Shown here: positions 36,912-45,411 of the stretch, piece by piece
How the letters are laid out: each line of letters starts with the position of its first letter
How positions within the stretch are numbered: position 1 is the first letter of the stretch
Source of the DNA: Streptomyces cathayae
Lineage (GTDB): Bacteria > Actinomycetota > Actinomycetes > Streptomycetales > Streptomycetaceae
Direction: 5' to 3'
NCBI RefSeq assembly: GCF_029760955.1
Contig: NZ_CP121682.1
Span: 6,076,001-6,140,000 of the forward strand
Length of the DNA stretch: 64,000 nt
Translations under genes and position numbers: made by a program
The notes under the pieces: model-generated
The model's database searches: none
What the model saw: only the letters and a program-made list of their open reading frames with translations
What the model was told of the DNA's origin: nothing

Positions 36912-37901
36912 ATGACCGACACGACTGCTCAGAGCACCACCGGCGCGGTGGCCGCCGGCCTCGCCACCCTCGCCGCCGACGGCACCGTCCTCGACACCTG
37001 GTTCCCCGCCCCCGAACTCTCCGGCGCGCCCGGCCCGTCCGGCACCGAGCGGCTGTCCGCCGAGCGCGCCGCCGAACTGCTCGGTGGCGGCGCGACCGCG
37101 GCGATCGGGCCGGACGCCCGCCGGGGCGTCGAGGTGGTCGCGGTCCGCACGGTCATCTCCTCGCTCGACGCGAAGCCGGTCGACGCCCACGACGCCTACC
37201 TGCGCCTCCACCTGCTCTCGCACCGTCTGGTCAAGCCGCACGGCCAGAACCTGGAGGGCATCTTCGGCTGCCTCGCCAACGTCGCCTGGACCTCGCTCGG
37301 CCCGGTCGCCGTCGACGACGTCGAGAAGGTGCGGCTGAACGCCCGTGCCGAGGGCCTGCACCTGGCCGTGACGTCCGTCGACAAGTTCCCCCGGATGACG
37401 GACTACGTCACCCCCAAGGGCGTCCGCATCGCCGACGCCGACCGGGTCCGCCTGGGCGCCCACCTCGCCGAGGGCACCACGGTCATGCACGAGGGCTTCG
37501 TCAACTTCAACGCGGGCACCCTCGGCACCTCGATGATCGAAGGCCGCATCTCCGCGGGCGTCGTCATCGGCGACGGCTCGGACGTCGGCGGCGGCGCCTC
37601 CACCATGGGCACGCTGTCCGGCGGCGGCAACGTGATCATCTCCATCGGAGAGCGCTGCCTGATCGGCGCCGAGGCGGGCGTCGGTATCGCGCTCGGCGAC
37701 GAGTGCGTGGTCGAGGCCGGCCTGTACGTCACCGCGGGCACCCGCGTGACCATGCCCGACGGCGAGGTCGTCAAGGCCCGCGCGCTGTCCGGCGCCTCCC
37801 ACATCCTCTTCCGCCGCAACTCGCTCACCGGCACGGTCGAGGCCCGCCCGAACAACGCGGTCTGGGGCGGCCTCAACGACGTCCTGCACAACCACAACTG
37901 A
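36912..37901 (+). CDS. dapD: 2,3,4,5-tetrahydropyridine-2,6-dicarboxylate N-succinyltransferase
   Basis: A 329-residue actinobacterial-type DapD, succinylating tetrahydrodipicolinate on the way to diaminopimelate and lysine. The C-terminal half is a left-handed beta-helix ([60 protein letters not shown]). Glu in the MHEGFVNFN stretch is part of the active site. Monocistronic and apparently leaderless. Confidence 0.95.
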   Translation: MTDTTAQSTTGAVAAGLATLAADGTVLDTWFPAPELSGAPGPSGTERLSAERAAELLGGGATAAIGPDARRGVEVVAVRTVISSLDAKPVDAHDAYLRLHLLSHRLVKPHGQNLEGIFGCLANVAWTSLGPVAVDDVEKVRLNARAEGLHLAVTSVDKFPRMTDYVTPKGVRIADADRVRLGAHLAEGTTVMHEGFVNFNAGTLGTSMIEGRISAGVVIGDGSDVGGGASTMGTLSGGGNVIISIGERCLIGAEAGVGIALGDECVVEAGLYVTAGTRVTMPDGEVVKARALSGASHILFRRNSLTGTVEARPNNAVWGGLNDVLHNHN

Positions 37902-37934
37902 CCACCGGCAGAGTCCACAGCCCCGGTCAGCGCC

Positions 37935-37976
37935 GAGCGCCCTCCCACGGCCCCAGAACGGCCCGGGAGGGCGCTC
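37935..37976. terminator. Terminator between dapD and the convergent membrane protein gene
   Basis: Perfect 12-bp arms, GAGCGCCCTCCC (37935-37946) and GGGAGGGCGCTC (37965-37976), enclose an 18-base loop with a possible inner GGCC pair. Confidence 0.8.
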
Positions 37977-38052
37977 GTGCGCGCACAGGCTTCTCCCGGT
38001 ATCGCGCTGCCCGCGCCGGCACTCGTCGCCCCACCGGTGCGGGAGCCGGAGT

Positions 38053-38424
38053 TCAGTCCGCGTACACGATGATCAGGCCCAGAGCCGCGAACGACACGAC
38101 GGACGAGCCGAGCAGCGTCAGCGCTGCCGACACCGCCGCCGTCAGCCGCTCGTAGCCCTTGCGCAGGCCCGAACGGAACACCACTCGGGCCAGGACGAGC
38201 GGCAGCGCCACGAAGGTGAGGAAGACCAGCGGCGCCGAGAGCCGACTGAACACGGTGGTGCCGGTGTCGGTGACCAGGTGCCGGACGGCTGCGCCGAAAA
38301 AGGCCGCCGGATAGGCCAGCAGACCGAACGAGAGGACCGACGCCACGGCGACGGTCAGTCCCTCGGTCAGCCGCTCGGTACGCGAGCGCTCCCAACGCAC
38401 TTCCATTGCACCGCTGTTCCCCAT
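38053..38424 (-). CDS. Small membrane protein of unknown function
   Basis: A 123-residue protein with a short basic N-terminus (EVRWERSRTERLTEGL) and three predicted membrane segments: VAVASVLSFGLLAYPAAFFG, LVFLTFVALPLVLARVVF and LTLLGSSVVSFAALGLIIVY. The ATG at 38424 has AGGGGTGG upstream; the ORF extends 44 codons further, but that part is Ala/Pro-rich and unsupported. No family recognised. Confidence 0.65.
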   Translation of the reverse strand: MGNSGAMEVRWERSRTERLTEGLTVAVASVLSFGLLAYPAAFFGAAVRHLVTDTGTTVFSRLSAPLVFLTFVALPLVLARVVFRSGLRKGYERLTAAVSAALTLLGSSVVSFAALGLIIVYAD

Positions 38425-38674
38425 GCCCACCCCTGAATGCCTCAGTGCGGTCGCCGTCGGCTCAGCCGGTTCCGCTCGACAGCGCCCCGCTCCGCAGGAG
38501 TGTGTCACAGGGGGCGCCCGGCTCCCGCCTGTGAGCAGTTCGGAGACGACCCTCACGGTCCGTCACGAGTCAGAGACGTCACGATGAGGTGAGGACCTTC
38601 GTGCGGCCGGGCCACAGGGATGGCATACGATGCGTGCGACATTTATGAAGATCATGTAAGAGGATGTACACGCC

Positions 38675-39562
38675 ATGGCAATCCGCGCCCCGTATCGCTC
38701 CCTTCGCGGCATGTCCGCCGTTGTCGCCCTGCTCGCGGTCGGTGCGGTGGGATGCTCGGACGTCTCCGACGCCGTCGACAGCGCCAAGGACGGCGCGAAG
38801 AAGGTGGCTCGCCAGCGCTCGGTGTTCTCGCTGGACCTCGGCGACTGCTACAACCCGAACGGCAAGGCCGAGGGGGAGGCGTACGCCGTCGAGATCGTGC
38901 CCTGCGACGAGGCGCACGAGGGCCAGGTCGTCGGCGAGTTCGCGATCGACGAGGGCAAGGAGTACCCCGGCGACGACGAGATCGCGGCGATCGCGGACGA
39001 ACGCTGCCCGGTCGAGGCGCAGAAGTACGCCCCGGACACCTGGGCGCTCCCCAAGGGCGTCGACCTCTACTACTACACCCCGACCAAGGAGAGCTGGGCG
39101 ACGGGTGACCGCGCGGTGAGCTGCACCTACACCGCAGAGAAGAGCACGTTCAAGGGCTCGCTGGACACCGTGAAGTCCCTCAAGCCCGAGCAGACCACAT
39201 ACCTCAACGGCTCGAACGCGGTCTACGAGGCCCTGTGGGCGAACCAGCCCGAGAAGGACACCGTCGAGGACGACCTGGCCGGCTACAAGGCGCAGGCCAA
39301 GGCCGTCGCGGCCGCCCTCGACACGCACGTCAAGGGCCTGGACGGCATCGACGGCACCGAGGTCGGCAAGCTCCGCGCGACGCTGACGAAGGCGGCCGGC
39401 AACTGGAAGAAGGCCGCGAACGCCGCCGACGCCGACGCGTTCTACACCGCCTACGAACCGGCGTTCACCGACATCGACCCGAACGAGTCGGTCGCCGCCC
39501 GCAAGGAACTGGGCCTGGCCACCACGGTCCCGGCCGACGAGGCCGACGTCTGGGCAGGCTGA
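38675..39562 (+). CDS. Septum-formation-domain lipoprotein
   Basis: A 295-residue predicted lipoprotein. The leader RGMSAVVALLAVGAVGC puts lipid attachment at Cys27. The body has the paired Cys pattern of the actinobacterial septum-formation domain (SLDLGDCYNP, then EIVPCDEAHEGQVVGEF, DERCPVEA, VSCTYTAE), followed by a helical C-terminal region (about 190-290). It is probably exported and anchored on the outer face of the membrane. AGAGGATG precedes the ATG; a TACGAT -10 lies at 38626-38631. Confidence 0.82.
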   Translation: MAIRAPYRSLRGMSAVVALLAVGAVGCSDVSDAVDSAKDGAKKVARQRSVFSLDLGDCYNPNGKAEGEAYAVEIVPCDEAHEGQVVGEFAIDEGKEYPGDDEIAAIADERCPVEAQKYAPDTWALPKGVDLYYYTPTKESWATGDRAVSCTYTAEKSTFKGSLDTVKSLKPEQTTYLNGSNAVYEALWANQPEKDTVEDDLAGYKAQAKAVAAALDTHVKGLDGIDGTEVGKLRATLTKAAGNWKKAANAADADAFYTAYEPAFTDIDPNESVAARKELGLATTVPADEADVWAG

Positions 39563-39577
39563 CGCCCCGTCGGGTCA

Positions 39578-39609
39578 GCGGGGCCGGGTCCGCCAAGGGC
39601 CGGCCCCGC
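39578..39609 (+). terminator. Terminator after the septum-formation lipoprotein
   Basis: GCGGGGCCGG (39578-39587) pairs with CCGGCCCCGC (39600-39609) across a 12-base loop, 15 bases after the stop. Confidence 0.7.
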
Positions 39610-39937
39610 TTCCCATGGCCTGCTCGGCGGGTCAGATCGCAGGAAAACGGCGGCGCCTCATCCGCGCGGGCGAGCAGGGCGATGGGGGTCGCCTGCTCGA
39701 AGAGCGTGGGGAGGGCGCGCCGGCCCCCTCGTGCGCGGCATGGTGTGCCGGACACGCCCCGGTTGGGCGCGGAGTGCTCTGGAAGCCGCCCGGCGGAGCC
39801 GAGAGAGGCGCGAACGTGCGTGCCCCTGTTCGCTGGTAGGGGTGGTAGGGGTGGAAGAGGTGTGCGGGTGTGCGGGACCCGTACGTACGGTCAGTTGGCC
39901 GGGTACCGGCTGTCCGGAACAGAGGTGAGGGGGGTGA
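39610..39937. other. Non-coding stretch left of tnpB
   Basis: No supportable gene was found in these 328 bases. They hold a duplicated GGTAGGGGT (39836-39853), a perfect palindrome CCGTACGTACGG (39879-39890) and a short minus-strand reading frame (LPTLFEQATPIALLARADEA at about 39649-39708) that could be a gene remnant. The element's left end should lie here, but no boundary could be fixed. Confidence 0.4.
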
Positions 39938-41149
39938 GTGATGGGGGAGACCGCTGGGCGTGCCCGGTATACGTATCGGTTGCGGGTGTCGGCCACTGCC
40001 CAGGAGGGGCTGGAGGCGGAGTGGGGACGGTGCCGGTGGCTGTGGAACGAATGCGTCGCCAAGTCGCGTCAGGTGCACGTGCACCATCAGGCGCACCCCG
40101 GAGACAGGCTGACCTGCGGTCCGGCGCGGCTCGATCGGATGCTCACCGATGTCCGCGCCAAGGCGTTGTGGCTCCGTGAGGGTGCGAGTGTTCCCCAGCA
40201 GCAGACGATCCGTGACTTCGCCGCCTCCCGTAGCAAAGCGTTGAAGGACATCAAGAACCGGCTGCCGCAGAAGCGGCGGGCCGGGATGCCCCGGCACAAG
40301 AAGCGGCGCGGGAGTGATCCGTCGCTGAACTACACGCGGCGCGGCTTCCGCCTCAAAAAGGGGCGACTGCACCTGGCGGGCGGGATCGTCCTGACCGTGG
40401 TCTGGTCGCGTCCTCTGCCGGCCGAACCGTCGAGCGTGCGGGTCTACCGCGACCATGCCGGGCACTGGTATGCCTCGTTCGTCGCCCCCGCCCGGGTCGA
40501 GGCGCTGCCGCAGACCGGCGCGGTGATCGGCATCGACTGGGGAGTGAGGGAGACCGCCACCACCACCTCCGACGCCCACGACCTCCCCCACCCCCGCCAC
40601 GGCTTCAAGGCGCAGCAGAAGCTGTCCCGCTACGACCGGATGATGGCCCGCCGCAAACCGGCGAAGGGGCAGCCTGCGTCGAAGGGGTACCGGGAGGCGA
40701 AGAAGTGGCGGGCGAAGACCTACGCCAAGATCGCCCGACAGCGGCAGGACACCGCCCGCAAGTGGGCCAAGAAGGTCGTGCGCGACCACGATGTGATCGC
40801 GGTGGAGGACTTCCGGCCGAAGTTCCTCACCAGGACCACGATGGCGCGCAAGGCGGCCGATGCCGCGATCGGCGCCACCAAACAGGCCCTGATCGACATG
40901 GGCCGCAAACACGCCCGGGATGTACGGCTCGTACATCCTGCGCACACCACCATGGACTGCGCCAGGTGCGGAGCGAGAGCCAAGCACGCCCTGCCGCTGT
41001 CGGAACGTACCTACACCTGCACCGCGTGCGGAGCCGTGTCTCCCAGAGACAAGAACTCCGCCCGCGTGATGCTCCTCCGGGCAGGTCTGGACCCGACTGG
41101 TGTCGAGGGCACAAGACCTCCCGGAGCGCCGCTCCGGGAGGCCGCCTGA
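39938..41149 (+). CDS. tnpB: TnpB, RNA-guided nuclease of an IS605/IS1341-type element
   Basis: A 403-residue TnpB that looks intact. It has an N-terminal helical region (RYTYRLRVSATAQEGLEAEW), then the split RuvC-like domain with Asp200 (IGIDWGVRE), Glu290 (IAVEDF) and Asp371 (SPRDKNSARVM). A zinc finger with Cys341, 344, 361 and 364 (CARCG and CTACG) is inserted between the last two. TnpB cleaves DNA next to a short motif, guided by an RNA made from the 3' end of its element. GTG (39938) or ATG (39941) start after GAGGGGGG. No tnpA transposase is present. Confidence 0.93.
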   Translation: MMGETAGRARYTYRLRVSATAQEGLEAEWGRCRWLWNECVAKSRQVHVHHQAHPGDRLTCGPARLDRMLTDVRAKALWLREGASVPQQQTIRDFAASRSKALKDIKNRLPQKRRAGMPRHKKRRGSDPSLNYTRRGFRLKKGRLHLAGGIVLTVVWSRPLPAEPSSVRVYRDHAGHWYASFVAPARVEALPQTGAVIGIDWGVRETATTTSDAHDLPHPRHGFKAQQKLSRYDRMMARRKPAKGQPASKGYREAKKWRAKTYAKIARQRQDTARKWAKKVVRDHDVIAVEDFRPKFLTRTTMARKAADAAIGATKQALIDMGRKHARDVRLVHPAHTTMDCARCGARAKHALPLSERTYTCTACGAVSPRDKNSARVMLLRAGLDPTGVEGTRPPGAPLREAA

Positions 41150-41188
41150 GCCAGGAATCCCCTCCCCCTTCAGGGAGGGGAGCAGTCA
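41117..41188 (+). ncRNA. Probable omega-RNA 3' part and right end of the TnpB element
   Basis: Two adjacent hairpins occur: CCTCCCGGAGC/GCTCCGGGAGG (41117-41141, 11 bp, inside the last tnpB codons) and CCCCTCCC/GGGAGGGG (41159-41180). The terminal TCAA is at 41186-41189. In characterised TnpB elements the guide RNA scaffold covers the 3' coding end and right end, and the guide is the flanking DNA, here starting near 41190. The 5' boundary cannot be seen. Confidence 0.55.
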
Positions 41189-41500
41189 ATCCTGCCGCAG
41201 AGAGGCGAGCCAGCGGCCGTCCTGGAATTCAGCAGGGACCTCGTCCTCCCAAGGATCGATCCCGCGGCGCTCCAGCTCGCCGAACCACCGATCCCGCTGC
41301 GACGCGGGGAGGCGTCGTCCGCACCAGGGGCAGAAGCTGATCGTGATGCTCGACGTGCCGCCGTCATGGATGATCAGCCCGTACTCCTGGAACTTGGCGC
41401 TGAAGTCGACCAGTGCGTCCGGGCAGGCGAAGGGGTCATCGTGCTGGTCGCAGCACACGTTCACACGGTTGGTCATCGCCTCGCAGCAGTGATCGGCCAT
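41186..41500 (-). CDS. Small Cys-rich protein (DUF6980-like), unknown function
   Basis: A 104-residue protein with two CC pairs and a CxxC: DHCCEAMTNRVNVCCDQHDD and FCPWCGRRLP, likely zinc-binding. The GGTSSITISFCPWCG and DRWFGELERRGIDPWEDEVP segments suggest a conserved actinobacterial family, which I recall as DUF6980 without certainty. ATG start. Its TGA is formed at the TCAA right end of the tnpB element, so the natural C-terminus may have been altered. Confidence 0.75.
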   Translation of the reverse strand: MADHCCEAMTNRVNVCCDQHDDPFACPDALVDFSAKFQEYGLIIHDGGTSSITISFCPWCGRRLPASQRDRWFGELERRGIDPWEDEVPAEFQDGRWLASLRQD

Positions 41501-41657
41501 AACCTCGGCTTCTCGTCGTTCGGCATCGTGACCAGAAGTAGATCACGGCCTGTGGTGATCACCGGGTGGCCCGTGGAGAACTGACGGGCCGACGGCTTCT
41601 GGTCAAGGGTGAGCAGGGGCATCACCGTTGAGCGGAGTAGGCGGCAATGATCAGCGT

Positions 41658-42308
41658 ATGAACGAGATCGTGCTCATGTCGGATCCGAAGATCGCGGCGA
41701 TCCCGGTGGTCGACTGCGGCGAACCGCTTGTCGATGTCCGGCTCCAGGGATCCCTCGCCGTCGACTCCCGTAAGGCCGACCAATCAGGGGCGTTCGCGCA
41801 TCTGCGGGAAGGGGTCCTGACCCGACTTCTCACGGCACAGCAATTGCTCCCGGGCGGCGTGCTTCTGCTGTTCGTCGAGGGATACAGGCCGCCCGCGTTG
41901 CAGCGCTTTTACTTCGAGCGGTACGCCGACCATCTGCGAGCCGACCGTCCGGACTGGTCACCGAAGCAGATTCGAGAGGCCGCGAGCCGGTACGTTTCGC
42001 CACCGGAGATCGCGCCGCACAGTGCCGGCGCCGCAGTAGACCTCACTTTGATCTCCGCCGACGGGAGCGAACTCGACATGGGAACCCGGGTGAACGCCAG
42101 CCCGGAGGAGAGTGACGGTGCCTGTTACACGGACGCCGGCGGAGTCGGCTCCGAGGCGCGGGCCAACCGGCGGGTGCTCGGTGACGCACTGACCGCTGTG
42201 GGTCTGGCGAATTATCCCACCGAGTGGTGGCACTGGTCCTACGGCGACCGCTATTGGGCCCTTCAAGTCGACGCCGACCGTGCGATGTACGGGCCGCGGG
42301 AGCTCTGA
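41658..42308 (+). CDS. D-alanyl-D-alanine dipeptidase-like peptidase (VanX/M15 family)
   Basis: A 216-residue M15D-type metallopeptidase. Arg77 in EGYRPPALQRFYF, zinc ligands His121 and Asp128 in PHSAGAAVDLTLI, and Glu189 with His192 in EWWHWSYGD form the VanX active site. It would hydrolyse D-Ala-D-Ala or similar dipeptides in the cytoplasm (no signal peptide). It is not beside vanH/vanA or vanRS homologues, so a vancomycin role is unproven; peptidoglycan recycling is possible. The ATG at 41658 is preferred to the ORF start at 41628. Confidence 0.85.
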   Translation: MNEIVLMSDPKIAAIPVVDCGEPLVDVRLQGSLAVDSRKADQSGAFAHLREGVLTRLLTAQQLLPGGVLLLFVEGYRPPALQRFYFERYADHLRADRPDWSPKQIREAASRYVSPPEIAPHSAGAAVDLTLISADGSELDMGTRVNASPEESDGACYTDAGGVGSEARANRRVLGDALTAVGLANYPTEWWHWSYGDRYWALQVDADRAMYGPREL

Positions 42309-42541
42309 TGAGCGGCGGGTGACGCTCCCACCCACCGGGCCCGGGCAGGGCTTGTGCCAGGCGGTGGCGTCAGCCTGTCATGACGAGAGCCTGGCCGAGG
42401 CCGCCTGATCGACGGCCTCACCACCGACTGACCCCGGCCGCCTGCCTCGACCGAGAGGTCCGGGAGGAGAACGGCTGGGCCGGCTCCGGCGTCTGTACGT
42501 CCGTACGTCTGTTCGCTCGATCGACGGAAGGTGCCCGGAAC

Positions 42542-43036
42542 GTGTTCGTCCTGCTGGCCTTCGCGGCCCTGTTCACCGTCCCCGTCTGGGGCATCGCGGT
42601 GATCGTCAAACTGGTGTCCGTCGTCCTGCCGGGCCGGCCGCCCGACTGGGGCGTGCGGCTGCTGCGTTGGGGCGCCGGCATGGCGGCGGCAGCGGCGGTC
42701 GTCCTCCTGGTCCTGGCACTCGGCTCTGTGCAGGCCTCCGACCACGAGTCCCGGTCCGGTACCGATTCCTCCCCCGCGCCCGCCTGTCGCAACGCCGCTC
42801 CCCACCTTGTGGAGGGACTCGTCGGCCACCGTGCCTCGTATCTGCCACCGGCTTTCGACTGCGTCCGGGACGACGGGACGACGTACCCGAGTTCCGGAAG
42901 CTATGCGTGGCTCAACGGCCTCGTCGTCACCTGGGCGACGGCCTCCGTACTGCTGGCGGCGGGCGCCAGGTACGCGACCGGCCGGCAGACGGCGCGGCAG
43001 GTGGAGGTGCCAGAACCCGATGGGTCGTCGCGATGA
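42542..43036 (+). CDS. Membrane protein of unknown function
   Basis: A 164-residue protein with three predicted membrane helices (FVLLAFAALFTVPVWGIAVI, GAGMAAAAAVVLLVLALGSV and a C-terminal one around VVTWATASVLLAAGARY), and an extracytoplasmic stretch between helices two and three with two cysteines (APACRNAAP and AFDCVRDD) that could form a disulfide. GTG at 42542 with GGAAGGTG upstream; the longer ORF start at 42380 has no support. No family recognised. The 233-base gap upstream shows no feature. Confidence 0.6.
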   Translation: MFVLLAFAALFTVPVWGIAVIVKLVSVVLPGRPPDWGVRLLRWGAGMAAAAAVVLLVLALGSVQASDHESRSGTDSSPAPACRNAAPHLVEGLVGHRASYLPPAFDCVRDDGTTYPSSGSYAWLNGLVVTWATASVLLAAGARYATGRQTARQVEVPEPDGSSR

Positions 43037-43140
43037 CCCCCTCGCGGGGAACGGTGTGAGGATGGCCGAATCCGGTTTCCGGTCCGGGGGCCGGGCGGAA
43101 ATCAGGTGCGTGTGCATCGCCGCCGTGTCAGGCTCCGCCC

Positions 43141-43878
43141 GTGGACCGGGAACAGATCTCCAGGCGTGCTCATGCGGACCATCCGATCGCAGCCCCGCTC
43201 GACGACGACTCGGTGCGCCGACTGCTGGAACGTGGTCTCTCACGCGGTGCCGGGCGTGTACTCGACCTCGGCTGCGGCGGCGGAGAGTGGCTCCTGCGGG
43301 CCCTGGCCGTGCAGCCGCGGCTGCGGGCCGAGGGCGTCGACATCTCCAAGAGCTCGCTGGCGCACGCGCGTCAGGCCGCGCGGCGGCTCGGAGTGGACGA
43401 CCGCCTGACCCTCCACCATCAGGACGCTGCGCGTTTCGTCGCCTCCCACGCCTTCGACCTGGTGCTCTGTGTGGGAGCCACGCACGCTTTCGGTGGCCTG
43501 CTCCCCACTCTCGCGGCGGCGCGTGAGCACCTGGCTCCCGGGGGATGCGTTCTGGTCGGTGACGGGTTCTGGGACCGCGAGCCCTCTCCCGAGGCCGTCG
43601 AGCTGTTCGGGGACCTCGCCGACCTGCCGACCACGCTGGACCGGATCGCCGCGGACGGGTGGACGCCTGTCCAGGGACATATCAGCTCCCGTCAGGAACT
43701 CGACGACTACGAGTGGGCCTGGACAGGGTCGCTGGCCTCATGGGCCCTGGACCATCCCGATGATCCGGACAGCGCCCAGGCGCTCGAGGCGGCTACCACT
43801 CATCGCGACCAATGGCTGCGTGTCTACCGGGACGTGCTGGGTTTCGTGTGCCTCGTCCTGCGTCCGGCGCGGGACTGA
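43141..43878 (+). CDS. SAM-dependent methyltransferase, class I
   Basis: A 245-residue methyltransferase. Motif I is VLDLGCGGGEW (about 40-50), followed by GVDISKSSLAHARQAARRLG and HLAPGGCVLVGDGFW. The substrate is unknown; the family acts on small molecules. GTG start without a clear Shine-Dalgarno. Its last 86 bases overlap the end of the convergent dapA paralogue. Confidence 0.85.
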   Translation: MDREQISRRAHADHPIAAPLDDDSVRRLLERGLSRGAGRVLDLGCGGGEWLLRALAVQPRLRAEGVDISKSSLAHARQAARRLGVDDRLTLHHQDAARFVASHAFDLVLCVGATHAFGGLLPTLAAAREHLAPGGCVLVGDGFWDREPSPEAVELFGDLADLPTTLDRIAADGWTPVQGHISSRQELDDYEWAWTGSLASWALDHPDDPDSAQALEAATTHRDQWLRVYRDVLGFVCLVLRPARD

Positions 43879-44803
43879 ACTCCGGGCGGAGCTGCGCTGG
43901 TGGCGGGGGGCAGGCTGTGGTCAGGGCCTCGTGGAGGGACCTGAGGGTGGCGGACGCCTCGGGGGATGCGGGGCGTAGAGGTGGGCGGGGTGGGCCTGCG
44001 GGGAGGGAGAGGGCGGTGAGGAGGGCCTTGGTGGTGACCGTGCCGGGGAGGCCGTTCGCCATCATCGCCTCGATGAGGGGGGTGGCCCGCTGCTGGAGGT
44101 CGGCCGCGCGAGTGGTCTCGTCGGCGTCGAACGCGTCCAGGACGGAGCGCAGGTGGTCCGGGACCACGTTCGCGACCGTACTGACGTAGCCGGAGCCGCC
44201 GACCGCGTACAGGGCGAGGATGTGCTCGTCGCAGCCCGCGTAGTAGGCGAGATCCGTGCGGGAGAGGATCTTCTGGGCGGCCAGGAAGTCGTACGAGCAG
44301 TCCTTCACCGCCACGATCCGGGGATGCTCGGCGAGCCGTAGCATCGTGTCCGGCTCGATGCGGGTGCCCGTGCGGGCCGGGATGTCGTACAGGATCAGGG
44401 GGAGGCCAGTGGCGTCCGCGACCTCGTGGAAGTGCGCCTCGATCGCGTCCTGCGGCGGGCGGCTGTAGTACGGGGTGGCGACCAGGAGACCGTCGGCGCC
44501 CGCCCGCTCGGCCTCACGGGCGAGGTCGGCGGTGTGCGCGGTGTCGGCGGTGCCGACACCGGCGACGATCGAGGCGCGATCGCCCACCGCCTCCCGTACG
44601 GCCGTGACGAGGGCGGACTTCTCGGCGTCCGTCGTGGTCGGGGACTCGCCCGTAGTACCGGACAGCACCAGGCCGTCGCAGCCGTGGCTCACCAGGTGGT
44701 CGGCCAGACGCGCGGCACCGTCCAGGTCCAGGGCACCGGCAGGGGTGAACGGCGTGACCATGGCGCACAGGGCGCGGCCGAAGGGAGGCGTCGATGGGGT
44801 CAT
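43793..44803 (-). CDS. dapA: 4-hydroxy-tetrahydrodipicolinate synthase (DapA paralogue)
   Basis: A 336-residue DapA/NAL-family aldolase. It has Thr50-Thr51 (LSGTTGESPT), Tyr139 (YDIPARTGT) and the Schiff-base Lys167 (IVAVKDCSYD), so condensation of pyruvate with aspartate semialdehyde is likely. The usual end would be near LHEALTTA (about residue 290); here a Pro/Arg-rich tail of about 45 residues continues into the convergent methyltransferase gene. ATG at 44803 with GGAG 9 bases upstream. dapD lies 7 kb away. Confidence 0.88.
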   Translation of the reverse strand: MTPSTPPFGRALCAMVTPFTPAGALDLDGAARLADHLVSHGCDGLVLSGTTGESPTTTDAEKSALVTAVREAVGDRASIVAGVGTADTAHTADLAREAERAGADGLLVATPYYSRPPQDAIEAHFHEVADATGLPLILYDIPARTGTRIEPDTMLRLAEHPRIVAVKDCSYDFLAAQKILSRTDLAYYAGCDEHILALYAVGGSGYVSTVANVVPDHLRSVLDAFDADETTRAADLQQRATPLIEAMMANGLPGTVTTKALLTALSLPAGPPRPPLRPASPEASATLRSLHEALTTACPPPPAQLRPEFSPAPDAGRGTRNPARPGRHAAIGRDEW

Positions 44804-44855
44804 GGGAGTAGTCTCCGCTCGACCACCGTGTACCTCCACTTAAATCTTCTGTCCT

Positions 44856-44865
44856 TTATTGATAA
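44856..44865. promoter_or_regulatory. AT-rich dyad upstream of dapA
   Basis: TTAT-TG-ATAA lies in an unusually AT-rich stretch (44838-44875) between dapA and the divergent holin-like gene. The base composition suggests promoter elements; no regulator is assigned. Confidence 0.35.
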
Positions 44866-44949
44866 GCATCAGTAAGGGATGGCGCTCAGGATAGGCACCT
44901 CGCGCTCCGGGTACTCGGAAGACACCCGACCGAGAGGAGGCGGAACACC

Positions 44950-45411
44950 GTGACCGCAACCATCGAACAACCGCGGGTTCGCGACACGCGCAGCCGCGGC
45001 AGCGGCAGCCGCGCCGAATACAGCCATGACGGGCACAGCGTGGGCGAACTCGTCGGACAGGCCACCGAGCAGGTCTCCCGGCTGGTGCGGCAGGAAGTGG
45101 CCCTGGCCAAGGTGGAGCTGGCCGAGAAGGGCCGCCGGGCCGGACGCGGCGGCGGCATGCTGGGCGCCGCGGGCGCCTTCGCCTACGCCGGCCTGCTGGC
45201 GACGGCTTTCACCGGTGGTGCCGCACTCTCTCTCGTCCTGCCGGTGTGGGCGGCGGCGCTGATCATCACGGCCGTGCTGTTCGTGATCGCCGCCGTGCTG
45301 GCAGCGCTCGGCCGGGCCGAGCTCAAGAAGGCCACGCCGGCCGCCCCGGAACAGACGCTGGGCAGCGTGAAGGCCGACGTGGAGGAGATCAAGGGGAGGG
45401 CGCACCGATGA
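44950..45411 (+). CDS. Actinobacterial holin-X/DUF1469-like membrane protein
   Basis: A 153-residue protein. An amphipathic N-terminal region, VGELVGQATEQVSRLVRQEV with ALAKVELAEKGRRAG (about 31-66), precedes two membrane helices (GAAGAFAYAGLLATAFTGGA and AALIITAVLFVIAAVLAALG). This is the phage-holin-superfamily III pattern common in Streptomyces, usually not a lysis protein. GTG with GGAGG 10 bases upstream. Its stop overlaps the next gene (ATGA). Confidence 0.82.
   Translation: MTATIEQPRVRDTRSRGSGSRAEYSHDGHSVGELVGQATEQVSRLVRQEVALAKVELAEKGRRAGRGGGMLGAAGAFAYAGLLATAFTGGAALSLVLPVWAAALIITAVLFVIAAVLAALGRAELKKATPAAPEQTLGSVKADVEEIKGRAHR

Noticed and set aside
39465..39755. Minus-strand ORF overlapping the lipoprotein end and the gap before tnpB
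   Set aside because: It mostly opposes the lipoprotein gene; only a short piece has protein-like composition and no family was recognised.
41658..42308. Vancomycin-resistance cluster
   Set aside because: Only a VanX-like gene is present; no vanH, vanA, vanR or vanS homologue lies in the window.
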